Source: Blastococcus sp. (lineage in GTDB: Bacteria > Actinomycetota > Actinomycetes > Mycobacteriales > Geodermatophilaceae). Taken from it: 49,198 bases of DNA. Within the stretch, counting starts at the first letter, position 1. Each line of letters begins with the position of its first letter. The notes under the pieces were generated by a model. That model was not told where the DNA came from and searched no databases. It was given only the letters and a program-made list of their open reading frames with translations. Location: contig JAOPWJ010000193.1 of NCBI GenBank assembly GCA_025965715.1, forward strand, positions 1 to 49,198, in the 5' to 3' direction. Positions 26,315 to 35,543 of this stretch are shown here, piece by piece. Position numbers and translations under genes: made by a program.

Positions 26315-27295
26315 ATGGGCATGCAGCTGGGCTACACGATGATGACCGAGCAGGCCGGTCCCAAGGACCTGGTGAGGCATGTGGTGGGCGCCGAGGACGC
26401 CGGATTCGACTTCGCGGTCTGCAGCGACCACTACTTCCCGTGGCTGGACGAGATGGGGCACGCGCCGCACGCGTGGACCGTGCTCGGTGCGGCGGCGCAG
26501 GCCACCAGCCGCATCCCCCTGATGACCTACGTGACCTGCCCGAGCTTCCGGTACCACCCGGCGATCGTCGCGCAGAAGGCTGCAACGCTGCAGCTCCTCT
26601 CCGACGGCCGGTTCACCCTGGGTCTGGGCTCCGGGGAGAACCTCAACGAGCACGTCGTCGGGGCGGGCTGGCCACCCGCAGACGTCCGGCAGGAGATGCT
26701 CGTCGAGGCTCTCCACATCATCCGCGACCTGTTCGACGGGGAGGGCTACACCAACGTCCGCGGCCAGCACTTCGACGTCGAGTCGGCCAGGCTCTGGGAC
26801 CTGCCCGAGACGCGCGTGCCCATCGGGGTGGCCGTCGGCGGCAAGCAGGCCTGCGAGATCGCGGGGGAACTGGCCGACGCCATGATCGCCACCGAGCCGA
26901 AGGCCGAGCTGGGCGAGTACTTCGACGCCGCCGGCGGTACCGGTAAGCCGCGCATCGGGCAGCTGCCCATCAGCTTCGGCACCGACAAGGCCGCGGCCCT
27001 CACCCGCGCGCACACGCTGTTCCGCTGGTTCGGCCTGGGCTGGAAGGTCAACGCCGAGCTGCCCGGCACGGCAGCCTTCGAGGCGGCCAGCCAGTTCGTG
27101 CGCGAGGAGGACGTCGAATCCGCCATCCCGTGCGGGGACGACGTCGGGGCGGTGATCGAGGCGGCCCAGGCCTACGCCGACGCCGGTTTCACGCAGCTGG
27201 CGCTGGTGCAGATCGGTGGCGACCAGCAGGTGCCCTACCTCGAGTGGAGCCGGACGGCGCTGATGCCGGCCTGGCGGGAGGCCTTCGGCAGCTGA
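26315..27295 (+). CDS. LLM-class F420-dependent oxidoreductase (FGD-related, TIGR03557-type)
   Basis: A 326-residue luciferase-like TIM-barrel protein. Typical segments are LGYTMMTEQAGPKDLVRHVVGAEDAGFDFAVCSDHYFPW, TYVTCPSFRYHPAIVAQKAATLQLLSDGRFTLGLGSGENLNEHVVG, and ARLWDLPETRVPIGVAVGG. The GSGENLNEH run is the cofactor-binding region of F420-glucose-6-phosphate-dehydrogenase-like proteins. It is therefore likely to use coenzyme F420; the substrate is not known. It stands alone after the NatAB-like operon. Confidence 0.88.
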   Translation: MGMQLGYTMMTEQAGPKDLVRHVVGAEDAGFDFAVCSDHYFPWLDEMGHAPHAWTVLGAAAQATSRIPLMTYVTCPSFRYHPAIVAQKAATLQLLSDGRFTLGLGSGENLNEHVVGAGWPPADVRQEMLVEALHIIRDLFDGEGYTNVRGQHFDVESARLWDLPETRVPIGVAVGGKQACEIAGELADAMIATEPKAELGEYFDAAGGTGKPRIGQLPISFGTDKAAALTRAHTLFRWFGLGWKVNAELPGTAAFEAASQFVREEDVESAIPCGDDVGAVIEAAQAYADAGFTQLALVQIGGDQQVPYLEWSRTALMPAWREAFGS

Positions 27296-27323
27296 CCGGC
27301 AACCGCAGGGCAGACGCCACGAT

Positions 27324-27339
27324 GGGGTGAGATCACCCC
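27324..27339. terminator. Hairpin downstream of the LLM gene
   Basis: GGGGTG and CACCCC pair around AGAT, 28 bp after the LLM stop. It may end that transcript or, being a near-perfect dyad, be an operator for the next gene. Confidence 0.4.
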
Positions 27340-27371
27340 CACGGTGGACGTGCGAAACCCCAGGTGGCGGT

Positions 27372-27377
27372 GATCAT
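27372..27377 (+). promoter_or_regulatory. Possible -10 box, leaderless TPR gene
   Basis: GATCAT ends exactly 6 nt before ATG 27384. It keeps only the A2 and T6 positions of the TANNNT box, so support comes mainly from spacing shared with other genes in the window. Confidence 0.3.
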
Positions 27378-27383
27378 CGATGC

Positions 27384-28244
27384 ATGACCGAGGACCTGGA
27401 CGGACGCCTCCGGCGCCTGCGGGCCTCGAGCGACGTCGATGAGCTGATCGACCTGGGCTGCGACCTGGCCGACTCCGGCCGGCAGAGCGCCGCCGAGTGG
27501 TGCTTCCGACGCGCCGCCGACCTCGGCGACCCGGTGGCGTCGTTCAACCTCGGCAACTGCCTCGCCGGACAGCGCCGGTGGACCGAGGCGGTGGCGGCCT
27601 ACGAGCAGTCCATCGCCGCCGGCGAGCCCGACGCGTGGCGCAACCTGGGCCGCGTGCTCGAACAGCTCGGCGACCTCGCCGGTGCCATGCGGGCCTACCG
27701 CGGAGCGGCCGAGGCCGGCGACCTGCACGGCGGGCTGGAGCTGGCCTTCCTGCTGCAGGAGCAGGGCGAGCCGGAGCAGGCGCTGGCGGTCGCCGAGGAG
27801 CTGGCCGCCGCCGGCGACGACGAGGCCGCGGCCGTCGTCGCCTCCTGGCGGTGGGGAAGCACCTCCGACCCCTCGCTCGAGCCGGCCCTGCGGGCCGGGG
27901 CGGACCACTTCCCGTCGGCGCGCAGCGATCTCGCCCAGCTGCTCCGCGACACCGGTCGCCTCGTCGAGGCGCGTTTCGTGCTCGAGCGCGGGGCGAAGCT
28001 CGGTGAGGTGGAGGCGTGGCTGCCGCTGGGCAACCTCTACACCGACGAGCTCCTGGACGTCGAGGCCGCCGAGGAGGCATACCGCAGCGGTATCGCCGCC
28101 GGCGACATCTACTGCCACCACAACCTCGGGGTGCTGCTGGCCGACCGCGGCGACCTCGAGGGCGCGACCGAGCAGTTCGGGCTCGGTGCGGCGGCCGGCG
28201 ACCAGCTCGCCGCCGTGGCGCTGCGCCAGCTCCAGCGGGACTAG
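27384..28244 (+). CDS. TPR/Sel1-like repeat protein
   Basis: A 286-residue helical-repeat protein. At least five repeats of about 34-36 residues are visible, for example SAAEWCFRRAADLGDPVASFNLGNCLAGQRRWTEAVAAYEQSIAAGEPDAWRNLGRVLEQLGDLAGAMRAYRGAAEAGD, and at the end AAEEAYRSGIAAGDIYCHHNLGVLLADRGDLEGATEQFGLGAAAGD. Such repeats bind other proteins; no catalytic domain is present. ATG 27384 is chosen, 19 codons after the ORF-track start, because a possible -10 box lies 6 nt upstream and the protein begins there with a normal soluble sequence (MTEDLDGRLRRLRA). Role unknown. Confidence 0.8.
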   Translation: MTEDLDGRLRRLRASSDVDELIDLGCDLADSGRQSAAEWCFRRAADLGDPVASFNLGNCLAGQRRWTEAVAAYEQSIAAGEPDAWRNLGRVLEQLGDLAGAMRAYRGAAEAGDLHGGLELAFLLQEQGEPEQALAVAEELAAAGDDEAAAVVASWRWGSTSDPSLEPALRAGADHFPSARSDLAQLLRDTGRLVEARFVLERGAKLGEVEAWLPLGNLYTDELLDVEAAEEAYRSGIAAGDIYCHHNLGVLLADRGDLEGATEQFGLGAAAGDQLAAVALRQLQRD

Positions 28245-28310
28245 GGCCCGTTCCTAGGCTCATCGCGAGCGTGCGAGCGGTGCGGGGGACGGGGTCGTTT
28301 CTGGGGCCGA
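28241..28310 (-). repeat. Possible dispersed intergenic repeat copy
   Basis: The 102-bp gap before ppc reads, on the minus strand, CAGAAACGACCCCGTCCCCCG, then CTCGCACGCTCGCGATGAG, then CCTAGGAACGGGCCCTAG. The first block matches the terminator at 18.62 kb at about 19 of 22 positions; the second resembles the block at 753-772. CTAGG/CCTAG (28241-28257) could form a short hairpin. Confidence 0.4.
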
Positions 28311-28334
28311 CACGAGCGCGTCACATGAGTCCCG

Positions 28335-28340
28335 GATACT
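28335..28340 (+). promoter_or_regulatory. Putative -10 box, leaderless ppc
   Basis: GATACT ends exactly 6 nt before GTG 28347, with no Shine-Dalgarno sequence. CCCG/CGGG flank it as a small inverted repeat. Confidence 0.4.
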
Positions 28341-28346
28341 CGGGAT

Positions 28347-31175
28347 GTGTCCGAAGCCACTGTTGACGTCGCGGACCTCCGTCGTAACGGCGGGCCAGCC
28401 GGTGCCGATCCTGACGGCCGTGCCGACGACGCGCCCCTGCGCGAGGACATCCGGGTCCTCGGCCGGGTGCTCGGCGAGGTCATCGGCGAGCAGGCCGGGA
28501 TCGACGTCCTCGACCTGGTCGAGTCCACCCGCGTGGAGTCCTTCGCGGTCCGCCGCTCCGAGGTAGCCCGTCCCGCACTGGCCGACCGGCTCTCCGGCCT
28601 CGACGTCCGCGCGGCCAACCACGTCATCCGGGCGTTCAGCCACTTCTCCGTGCTGGCCAACCTCGCTGAGGACATCCACCACGAGCGGCGGCGGCGCTTC
28701 CACCGCCGCGAGGGCTCACCGCCGCAGCAGGGCAGCCTGGCCGCGACCTTCGCGCTGCTCGACCAGCACGACATCCCCGACGAGGTGGTCTCCCGCGAGC
28801 TGGCCGGAGCCCTCGTGTGCCCGGTCGTCACGGCGCACCCCACGGAGGTGCGGCGCAAGACGATCTTCCAGGTGCAGCGACAGATCACCGACCTGTTCCG
28901 CCAGCGCGACCGGGCGGCGCCGGGCGAGCTGGACGAGCAGGAGTGGTCGGCGCACCTGTGGCGCTCGGTGCTCACCCTGTGGCAGACGGCCCTGCTCCGG
29001 CTGTCCCGGCTGCGGCTGCAGGACGAGATCGACGAGGCGCTGCGCTACTACGAGCTGTCGTTGTTCGACGTCGTCCCGGCCATCAACGCCGAGGTGCGCC
29101 GGGCCCTGGCCCAGCGCTGGCCGGAGGCATCGCTGCCGTCCCGGCCGATGCTGCTGCCCGGTTCGTGGATCGGCGGGGACCGCGACGGCAACCCCTTCGT
29201 CACGGCCGACGCCCTGCGCCGCGCCACCACCCGGCAGGCCGAGACGGCGCTGGCCCACCACCTCGCCGAGCTGGAGGCCCTGCGCGACGAGCTGTCCATG
29301 TCCGACCGTCTGGTCACGCCGACGCCGGAGCTCTACGCCATGGCGGAGGCGTCCCGCGACGACTCGCCCTTCCGTGGTGACGAGCCCTACCGGCGGGCGA
29401 TGAACGGCATGCACGCCCGCCTGGCCGCCACCGCGCGGGCCGTCCTGGGCCGGGTGCCGGGGTCGGCGCCGCACGCCGAGCTGACCCCCTACGACTCACC
29501 CGACGAGCTCCGCGCCGACCTCGACGTCGTGGACGCCTCGCTGCGCAGCCACGGGGCGGGGCCGCTGGCCGACCACCGGCTGCTGCGCCTTCGGGAGGCC
29601 GTCGAGGTCTTCGGCTTCCACCTCTGCGGGCTGGACCTGCGGCAGAACTCCGCCGTCCACGAGGAGGTCGTGGGAGAGCTGCTGGCCTGGGCCGGCGTCT
29701 GCGACGACTACGCGGCGCTCGACGAGGCAGCCCGGGTGGAGCTGCTGGCCGGCGAGCTGACGATGCGCCGTCCGCTGGTCCGTCCCGGCGCGGAGCTGTC
29801 CGAGCTGGCCCGCGGCGAGCTCGACGTGGTGGTCGCCGCGGCCGAGCAGATGGCCCTGCTGGGGCCGCGGGCCATCCCCAACTACGTGATCAGCATGTGC
29901 GAGTCCGTCAGCGACGTGCTCGAGGTCGCCGTCCTGCTCAAGGAGGTCGGGCTCCTCGACCCGGGCGCCGAAGGAGGGCCCTCCTGCCCGGTCGGCATCT
30001 CCCCGCTGTTCGAGACCATCGACGACCTCAAGGGCGCCGGGACGACGCTCGCCGCCATGCTCGACCAGCCGCTGTACCGCGCCCTGGTGACTTCCCGGGG
30101 CGACGCGCAGGAGGTCATGCTGGGCTACTCGGACAGCAACAAGGACGGCGGCTACCTCGCCGCCAACTGGGCCCTCTACCGCGCCGAGCTGGAGCTGGTG
30201 GAGGTGGCCCGGGCCAACGGCATCCGGCTGCGGCTCTTCCACGGCCGCGGCGGCACGGTCGGCCGGGGTGGTGGCCCGAGCTACGAGGCGATCCGGGCTC
30301 AACCCCCCGGCGCCGTCGCCGGTGCCCTCCGGATCACCGAGCAGGGCGAGGTCATCGCGGCCAAGTACGCCGATCCCGACCTCGCCCGGCGCAACCTGGA
30401 GGCGCTCGTCGCCGCCACCCTGGAGTCGAGCCTGCTCGACATCGAGGGTCTCGGGGACGACGCCGAGCCGGCGTACGCGCTGCTCGACGACCTCGCCGCG
30501 CGCGCCCAGCAGGCCTACCGCGCGCTGGTGCACGACACGCCGGGCTTCGTCGAGTGGTTCCGCGCGGCCACCCCCATCGGCGAGCTTGCCGAGCTGAACA
30601 TCGGCAGCCGCCCACCGTCGCGCAAGGCCGGCGACTCGATCGCCGATCTGCGCGCCATTCCCTGGGTGTTCAGCTGGTCACAGACGCGGATCATGCTGCC
30701 GGGCTGGTTCGGCACCGGCACGGCGCTGGAGAGCTATGTCGGCAGCGATGGCGGCGACAGCTCCGAGGACAAGCTGGCCCGCCTCCGCGAGCTGCATCGC
30801 CGCTGGCCGTTCTTCCGCACGGTGCTGTCCAACATGGGCATGGTGCTGGCCAAGACCGACCTGGGACTGGAGGCCCGCTATGCCGAGCTCGTGCCGGACG
30901 AAGAGCTGCGGTCCAGGGTCTTCGACCAGATCACCGCCGAGCACGAGCGCACCTGCCGGATGCTGCTGGCCGTCACCGGCGACGAGGACCTGCTGGCCGA
31001 CAATCCGTCGCTGGCCCGCTCGATCCGCAACCGGTTCCCCTACCTCGAGCCGCTGCACCACCTGCAGGTCGAGATGCTCCGGCGGCGGCGGGCGGGCGAC
31101 GACGACGAGCTGACCCGCCGCAACATCCAGCTGACCATCAACGGCGTCGCGACGGCCCTTCGGAACAGTGGCTGA
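28347..31175 (+). CDS. ppc: Phosphoenolpyruvate carboxylase
   Basis: A 942-residue anaplerotic enzyme that makes oxaloacetate from phosphoenolpyruvate and bicarbonate. Diagnostic regions are the catalytic His in [90 protein letters not shown] and [17 protein letters not shown]. The C-terminus is RNSG rather than the common RNTG, keeping the Asn used for allosteric aspartate. The first ~30 residues are a variable tail. GTG 28347 has a -10-like box 6 nt upstream. The stop lies inside the start of the next gene (8-nt overlap). Confidence 0.97.
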   Translation: MSEATVDVADLRRNGGPAGADPDGRADDAPLREDIRVLGRVLGEVIGEQAGIDVLDLVESTRVESFAVRRSEVARPALADRLSGLDVRAANHVIRAFSHFSVLANLAEDIHHERRRRFHRREGSPPQQGSLAATFALLDQHDIPDEVVSRELAGALVCPVVTAHPTEVRRKTIFQVQRQITDLFRQRDRAAPGELDEQEWSAHLWRSVLTLWQTALLRLSRLRLQDEIDEALRYYELSLFDVVPAINAEVRRALAQRWPEASLPSRPMLLPGSWIGGDRDGNPFVTADALRRATTRQAETALAHHLAELEALRDELSMSDRLVTPTPELYAMAEASRDDSPFRGDEPYRRAMNGMHARLAATARAVLGRVPGSAPHAELTPYDSPDELRADLDVVDASLRSHGAGPLADHRLLRLREAVEVFGFHLCGLDLRQNSAVHEEVVGELLAWAGVCDDYAALDEAARVELLAGELTMRRPLVRPGAELSELARGELDVVVAAAEQMALLGPRAIPNYVISMCESVSDVLEVAVLLKEVGLLDPGAEGGPSCPVGISPLFETIDDLKGAGTTLAAMLDQPLYRALVTSRGDAQEVMLGYSDSNKDGGYLAANWALYRAELELVEVARANGIRLRLFHGRGGTVGRGGGPSYEAIRAQPPGAVAGALRITEQGEVIAAKYADPDLARRNLEALVAATLESSLLDIEGLGDDAEPAYALLDDLAARAQQAYRALVHDTPGFVEWFRAATPIGELAELNIGSRPPSRKAGDSIADLRAIPWVFSWSQTRIMLPGWFGTGTALESYVGSDGGDSSEDKLARLRELHRRWPFFRTVLSNMGMVLAKTDLGLEARYAELVPDEELRSRVFDQITAEHERTCRMLLAVTGDEDLLADNPSLARSIRNRFPYLEPLHHLQVEMLRRRRAGDDDELTRRNIQLTINGVATALRNSG

Positions 31176-32274
31176 ACCGCATCCGGCCTGGAAAGCCGCA
31201 GCCGCCGGCGCAGAGCTGCGTGTGGCCACGACCTCGGCGCAGATCGCGGCCGCGGCGGAGCGGCTCTGCATGGCGCCCGCCGCGCTGGCCGCCGCGGTCG
31301 TCGAACCGGGCGGCCGGTTGCTGCTGGACGACGCCGGCAGCGCGGTGCTCCTCCGCCGGGGATGGGCCGACGACGGCGCCGCCGAGGCGGTGATCGTCTC
31401 CCGCGCCGGGGTGCCGCAGGACCACCCTGCCGTGCTGGCCACCGCCGCAGGCTGGGGGTGCGACCGGGTGCGGCACCAACTCACGGGGCGGACCGTGGCG
31501 GTGCCCGAGCCACCCGCCGACGCCCCACTGGTCGACCGCTTCCGCCACCTGGCCTCCCGTGCCGCCACGCAGGTGGAGACCGCCCTCGCCCTCGCCCGTG
31601 ACGTCGGCCAGGTGCACACCACGGACGACGGCGGCGCGGTGATGGCCGCCGACGAGGCCGCGCACGAGGCCGCGGTCGACGTCCTCGGTGGGCTGGGCGT
31701 GACCGTCCTCAGCGAGGAGCGGCCTGAGCAGCCCGTGCCACCCGGCCGGCCCTGGATCGTGCTGGACCCGCTCGACGGCACGGGCAACGTCGCCGCGGGG
31801 CTGCCGCCCTGGGCGTTCTCCGCGGCGCTCGTGTCCGCCGGGCGGCCGATCGCCGGGCTGGTCGCGGACCTCTCCTCCGGCCGGCGATGGGTGGGGGCCG
31901 AGGGTCGGGGCGCGCGGCGGGACGACGTTCCGGTGTCGCCCCGGACGGGCGGCACCGCGGTGCTGCCCGGCGCGCCCCCCCGCGACCCCGTCGTCCCCTC
32001 CACCGCCCGCCGGGTGCGCGTCACCGGCTGCACCGCCGTCGACCTCTGCCTCGTCGCCGACGGGTCGGCCGCCGCCTGGCTCGACGTCGACCGCAGCGGT
32101 AGCCATGTCTACGACGTCGCCGGGGGCCTCGCGGTCCTGCTGGCGGCCGGCGGGGTTGCCCTGAGGGCGGACGGCGAGCCGCTGCTGCTGGAGCCGCACG
32201 CGCACGACCTGATCCGGCTCGTCGCCGCCCCCGACGCGGCGTCCGCGCGGGAGCTGCTGCGCGCCATCGGCTGA
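31168..32274 (+). CDS. Inositol-monophosphatase-family protein with N-terminal extension
   Basis: A 368-residue protein. Residues ~120-368 form a Mg2+-dependent sugar-phosphatase fold of the IMPase/FBPase/CysQ superfamily: [14 protein letters not shown], the metal-binding SEE (182-184), [16 protein letters not shown] (DPLDGTxN, 200-207) and the C-terminal [20 protein letters not shown] that corresponds to the WDxAAG motif. Residues 1-115 are an Ala-rich segment that I do not recognise; it is not part of the standard fold. The GTG start overlaps the ppc stop by 8 nt, so translation is coupled. The substrate could be inositol phosphate, PAP or a sugar phosphate. It ends 2 bp from the convergent fprA stop. 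Confidence 0.82.
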   Translation: MAEPHPAWKAAAAGAELRVATTSAQIAAAAERLCMAPAALAAAVVEPGGRLLLDDAGSAVLLRRGWADDGAAEAVIVSRAGVPQDHPAVLATAAGWGCDRVRHQLTGRTVAVPEPPADAPLVDRFRHLASRAATQVETALALARDVGQVHTTDDGGAVMAADEAAHEAAVDVLGGLGVTVLSEERPEQPVPPGRPWIVLDPLDGTGNVAAGLPPWAFSAALVSAGRPIAGLVADLSSGRRWVGAEGRGARRDDVPVSPRTGGTAVLPGAPPRDPVVPSTARRVRVTGCTAVDLCLVADGSAAAWLDVDRSGSHVYDVAGGLAVLLAAGGVALRADGEPLLLEPHAHDLIRLVAAPDAASARELLRAIG

Positions 32275-32276
32275 GC

Positions 32277-33689
32277 TCAGGCGCGTGCGGCGGCCGCCCG
32301 GATGGCGGCCATCAGCGACTCCCGCTCGTGCAGCGTCGTCCGGGCCCGGCCGCGGGTCGCGCCGAGGGCCTTCTCCGCCGCGTCGATGGCCCGCCAGTCG
32401 TCGAGCAGCACCGGGTCGGCGCCGCGGCGGATCAGCTCCTGCACCAGGTCACCCACGGGACCGCGGACCGCGAGCCGGCCCTCGGCGGCGTCGGCCAGCA
32501 GCGATGCGACCGACTCCCGCGCGTCGTGCTTGTTGTGCCCGACGACCCCGCTGGGCCCGCGCTTGATCCAGCCCGCCACGTACTCGCCAGGGGAGGGCTG
32601 CCCGCCGCGCAGCACCCGTCCGGCGTGGTGGGGAACCGTGCCCGATCGCTCGTCCACGGGCAGTCCGGGCAGGGGCAGGCCCCGGTAGCCGACCGAACGG
32701 ACGACGAGGTCGGCGGGCAGCTCCTCGAGCTCCCCGGTGCCCATCGCACGCCCGTCCCCGTCCACGGCGGTCCGCTCCACCTCCACGCCGGTGACGCGGT
32801 CCACGCCCAGCAGCCGCACGGGGCGCCGGTAGAACCGCAGGGTGAGCCGCGTCCGGCCGGGTTCGCGGGTGTGGGTCACCCAGTTCCGCAGCACGGCGAG
32901 GTTCCGGCTGACCACCCGGTCGGCGGCGGCGCGTTCCTCGCTGTCGGGATCGAGCACGAGGTCGGCGGGGTCGACCAGCACCGTGGCGCCGGCGAGCTCG
33001 CCCAGCTCGCGCAGCTCCTGGGTGGTGAAGGTGGCCTGCGCTGGACCGCGTCGGCCGATCACGGTGATCTGCTCCACCGGTGTCGCGGCCAGGGCGTCGA
33101 GGACGTGCTGCGGCATCTCCGTCGGCTCCAGCTCGTCGGCGGTGCGGGCGAGCACACGCGCGACGTCGAGCGCCACGTTCCCCACTCCGACCACGACCAC
33201 ATTCCGGACGCCGGCCAGCGCCGCCTCGACCCGCTCCCGGTCGGCGTCGGGATGGCCGCAGTACCAGGCGACGAACTCGGTGGCCGCCAGGCTGCCGGGC
33301 AGCTCCTCGCCGTCGATGCCGAGATGTCGGTCGAGGGCGGCGCCATAGGTGTAGACGACGGCGTCGACGTGGGCGCGCAGCTTCTCCAGCGGGATGTCCA
33401 CACCCACCTCGACGTTGCCGACGAACCGCACCCGCGGATGCTCGAGCGTGTGGTGGAGGGTGTCGCGGATGGCCCGCATCTTCGGGTGGTCGGGCGCGAT
33501 GCCGTGCCGGACCAGGCCGTAGGGAGTCGGCAGCCGGTCGATGAGGTCGACGGCCACCGGGACGGCGTCCTGGCGGGTCAGCGCGTCGGCCGCGTAGATG
33601 CCGGCCGGCCCCGCACCGACGACTGCGACGCGCAGTGGATGGTCCCCCGAGGGGGATGAGGGGGCACCGTCGTCCGACACGACTCGCAT
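32277..33689 (-). CDS. fprA: Ferredoxin/adrenodoxin-type NADP+ reductase (FprA-like)
   Basis: A 470-residue FAD enzyme that moves electrons between NADPH and ferredoxin, usually to feed cytochromes P450 or iron-sulfur enzymes. Signs are the FAD motif VAVVGAGPAGIYAADAL, RLPTPYGLVRHGIAPDHPKMRAIRDTL, the NADP motif VVVVGVGNVALDVARVL, ITVIGRRGPAQATFTTQELRELGEL and the end GWIKRGPSGVVGHNKHDARESV. These match mycobacterial FprA. ATG 33689 follows GGGGTCAGG directly; GTG 33707 would add six residues. A repeated GTCCAGGACG palindrome lies 70-100 bp upstream and could be its operator. Confidence 0.9.
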   Translation of the reverse strand: MRVVSDDGAPSSPSGDHPLRVAVVGAGPAGIYAADALTRQDAVPVAVDLIDRLPTPYGLVRHGIAPDHPKMRAIRDTLHHTLEHPRVRFVGNVEVGVDIPLEKLRAHVDAVVYTYGAALDRHLGIDGEELPGSLAATEFVAWYCGHPDADRERVEAALAGVRNVVVVGVGNVALDVARVLARTADELEPTEMPQHVLDALAATPVEQITVIGRRGPAQATFTTQELRELGELAGATVLVDPADLVLDPDSEERAAADRVVSRNLAVLRNWVTHTREPGRTRLTLRFYRRPVRLLGVDRVTGVEVERTAVDGDGRAMGTGELEELPADLVVRSVGYRGLPLPGLPVDERSGTVPHHAGRVLRGGQPSPGEYVAGWIKRGPSGVVGHNKHDARESVASLLADAAEGRLAVRGPVGDLVQELIRRGADPVLLDDWRAIDAAEKALGATRGRARTTLHERESLMAAIRAAAARA

Positions 33690-33758
33690 CCTGACCCCGC
33701 GAGGCACCCGGGCACCAGCGCAGCGCGCCGGATTCTGCCGGCGTCAGCGGCAGGAGTA

Positions 33759-33791
33759 GTCCTGGTCCAGGACGTTCAGACGTCCAGGACG
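33759..33791. repeat. Palindrome plus direct repeat upstream of fprA
   Basis: GTCCTGG-T-CCAGGAC (33759-33773) is a perfect dyad, and GTCCAGGACG occurs twice (33765-33774 and 33782-33791) with a 7-bp gap. It lies between the nei1 stop and the fprA start on the minus strand. It could terminate nei1 or be an operator for fprA; the rest of the 169-bp gap shows nothing clear. Confidence 0.55.
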
Positions 33792-33858
33792 AGGCCAGCT
33801 GATCGGTCAGGCACGGGCTGGTCTTCGCGTCGGATGGCTCCCGAACAGCCCGGAACGG

Positions 33859-34668
33859 TCATTCCGCCTGGCAGGCGGGACACCAGTAGAGGTTGCGGCC
33901 GGCCATCACCTGGGTGCGGATCTCGATGCCGCAGATCCGGCAGGGCAGACCGGTGCGCCGGTACACGTACCGCGCGTCCTCCAGCTCCACGGCTCCACGC
34001 CGGCGGGCCCGGTGCTCGGGCCGGGTGGTCACGATCCGGCCCATCCGCACGCCGGCGCGCATCAGCGTGACCAGGTCGGCCCACATCCGCGACCAGAGAT
34101 CGGCATCGATGCCCCGGCCTGGCCGGAAGGGCGAGACGCCGTGCCGGAAGAGCAGTTCGGCCCGGTACACGTTGCCGACCCCGGCGAGCACCGACTGGTC
34201 CATCAACAGCGCGCCGACCGGGGTGCGGCTGGCGGCGATGCGCCGCCACGCGCGGGCGCCGTCGGGGCGCGGCCGCAGTGGATCGGGGCCGAGGCGACCG
34301 AGGATCGCGTCGGCCTCCGGCTCGGTCAGCACCTCGCAGGCCGTGGGTCCGCGGAGGTCGGTCCACACGCCGTCCCCGTGCGGTCCGTCGGCGACCCAGC
34401 GCATCCGCAGCGCACCGCGCGGGGGCGGGGGAGTGCCCGTGCCGCCGGTGTAGGTGCCGTAGAGCCCCAGGTGCACGTGCAGGACGTCGGTACCGAAGCG
34501 GGCGAACAGGTGCTTGCCGTAGGCGGAAACGGTGTCGAGGACGCGGCCGTCCAGCAGCGCCGCGCCCGCCTCGAACCGGCCCTGCGGGCTGGTGACGTGC
34601 ACCGGTCGGCCGGCGAACAAGGCGGACTGGTCGCGGGCGAGGCGGAAGAGAGTGTGTCCTTCAGGCAC
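33859..34668 (-). CDS. nei1: Endonuclease VIII / Fpg-Nei family DNA glycosylase (Nei1)
   Basis: A 269-residue bifunctional DNA glycosylase/AP lyase that removes oxidised bases. It begins PEGHTLFRLARDQSALFAGRPVHVTSPQGRF, very like mycobacterial Nei1, with Pro2 as nucleophile and Glu3 as the acid. The segment SAYGKHLFARFGTDVLHVHLGLYGTYT follows. The helix-two-turn-helix includes DQSVLAGVGNVYRAELLFRHGVSPFRPG, and a C-terminal zinc finger has CRICG and CPAC. The start is unambiguous. Together with UdgX it adds to the base-excision repair genes of the region. Confidence 0.93.
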   Translation of the reverse strand: MPEGHTLFRLARDQSALFAGRPVHVTSPQGRFEAGAALLDGRVLDTVSAYGKHLFARFGTDVLHVHLGLYGTYTGGTGTPPPPRGALRMRWVADGPHGDGVWTDLRGPTACEVLTEPEADAILGRLGPDPLRPRPDGARAWRRIAASRTPVGALLMDQSVLAGVGNVYRAELLFRHGVSPFRPGRGIDADLWSRMWADLVTLMRAGVRMGRIVTTRPEHRARRRGAVELEDARYVYRRTGLPCRICGIEIRTQVMAGRNLYWCPACQAE

Positions 34669-34704
34669 CGGCGGAGCGTAGGCACCCGACGGCCGGGCGG
34701 CACC

Positions 34705-35025
34705 TCAGTGGTCGGCGGTCGCCAGGCCGAAGTGTGGCCGGTCCTCGGCGGCGACCAGGTCGACCATCTCCGGATGCTGCTGGATGTAGTGGCGGATGAA
34801 GGAGCAGTAGGGGAGGACGTGCAGCCCGCGTTCCCGCGCCGCATCCAGCACCCCGGCGACCAGCGCCGTCCCGATGCCACGCCCACCCATGCTCGGGTCG
34901 ACCTCGGTGTGCGGGAGCGTCATTGCGGTGCCGTCGATGTGGTAGCTGGCCAGCCCGACGACGCGGTCGTCGAGCCGGACCTCGAAACGTCCCTTCTCGG
35001 GGACGTCCACCACCTTGGCGTCCAT
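34705..35025 (-). CDS. Small GNAT protein (NATD1/YjdJ-like)
   Basis: A 106-residue minimal acetyltransferase-fold protein. It has RFEVRLDDRVVGLASYHIDGTAMTLPHTEVDPSMGGRGIGTALVAGVLDAARERGLHVLPYCSFIRHYIQQHPEMVDLV, where GGRGIGTALV is the acetyl-CoA pyrophosphate loop and YCSFIRHYIQQHPEM is the hallmark of the YjdJ/NATD1 group. AAGGTGGG lies 6 nt before the ATG. Substrate unknown. Its stop is 36 bp from the nei1 start on the same strand, so the two may share a transcript. Confidence 0.88.
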   Translation of the reverse strand: MDAKVVDVPEKGRFEVRLDDRVVGLASYHIDGTAMTLPHTEVDPSMGGRGIGTALVAGVLDAARERGLHVLPYCSFIRHYIQQHPEMVDLVAAEDRPHFGLATADH

Positions 35026-35287
35026 CTGTTGCCCACCTTCCGTCCCTCCGGCGCCGTTGCTGGAGCCCGACGTGCGCTTGAACGGTAACCCCGGGGCGTG
35101 CCGACGCGCGCTATCCGGTACTGACGAGTCGCCTGTGGCTGAGGTTCCCTCTGCCGGTGCCGCCCTCGCCGCGTCGAGGGCGGTGGGGGAGGTCCCGGAC
35201 CTACGGTGTGCCGACCACGCCGGCCGCTCCTGACGAGCCGGCGGCGTACCCCGCCGTCCGGCGGGACCGGTGGGCTGAGGAGGACAC
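35026..35287. other. Divergent intergenic region
   Basis: About 260 bp between the small GNAT gene and the plus-strand small membrane protein. It contains TTGAACGGTAAC near 35.08 kb, TATCCGGTACT near 35.11 kb and a GC-rich inverted-repeat cluster (CCGGCGG...CCGCCG...CCGG) near 35.24 kb. No confident promoter or gene was found. Confidence 0.35.
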
Positions 35288-35485
35288 GTGGAGCTGCTGA
35301 TCGCCCTGCTCGGGGCCGCGCTGCTGCTGTCGGCGCTGGTGCTGCTCGCCGGTTACCGACGCCGGGGTTCCTCGCCCGCGGAGTTCTCGCCGGCCGACGC
35401 GGCTCGGAGCGAGCGCGCCCGACCGGCCGAGGCGTCGCCCTCGGGGAGCACCTGGATGTTCGGCGGGGGCGGCGGTCTCGGCTAG
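35288..35485 (+). CDS. Small single-pass membrane protein
   Basis: A 65-residue protein with a very good GGAGGA ribosome-binding site just before GTG 35288. Residues 1-22 form a membrane helix (MELLIALLGAALLLSALVLLAGY), followed by RRRG, a short polar tail and an odd Gly-rich end, STWMFGGGGGLG. The family is not recognised. It is followed 58 bp later by the GAF-ANTAR gene on the same strand, which has its own -10 box. Confidence 0.65.
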   Translation: MELLIALLGAALLLSALVLLAGYRRRGSSPAEFSPADAARSERARPAEASPSGSTWMFGGGGGLG

Positions 35486-35531
35486 AGCTGGACGGGGACG
35501 ACGGCACTTCCGCGGAGGTCGTTGCCCTGAC

Positions 35532-35537
35532 TAAGTT
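35532..35537 (+). promoter_or_regulatory. Putative -10 box, leaderless GAF-ANTAR gene
   Basis: TAAGTT (TANNNT) ends exactly 6 nt before ATG 35544, with no Shine-Dalgarno sequence in the gap. Confidence 0.5.
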
Positions 35538-35543
35538 CTTCGC

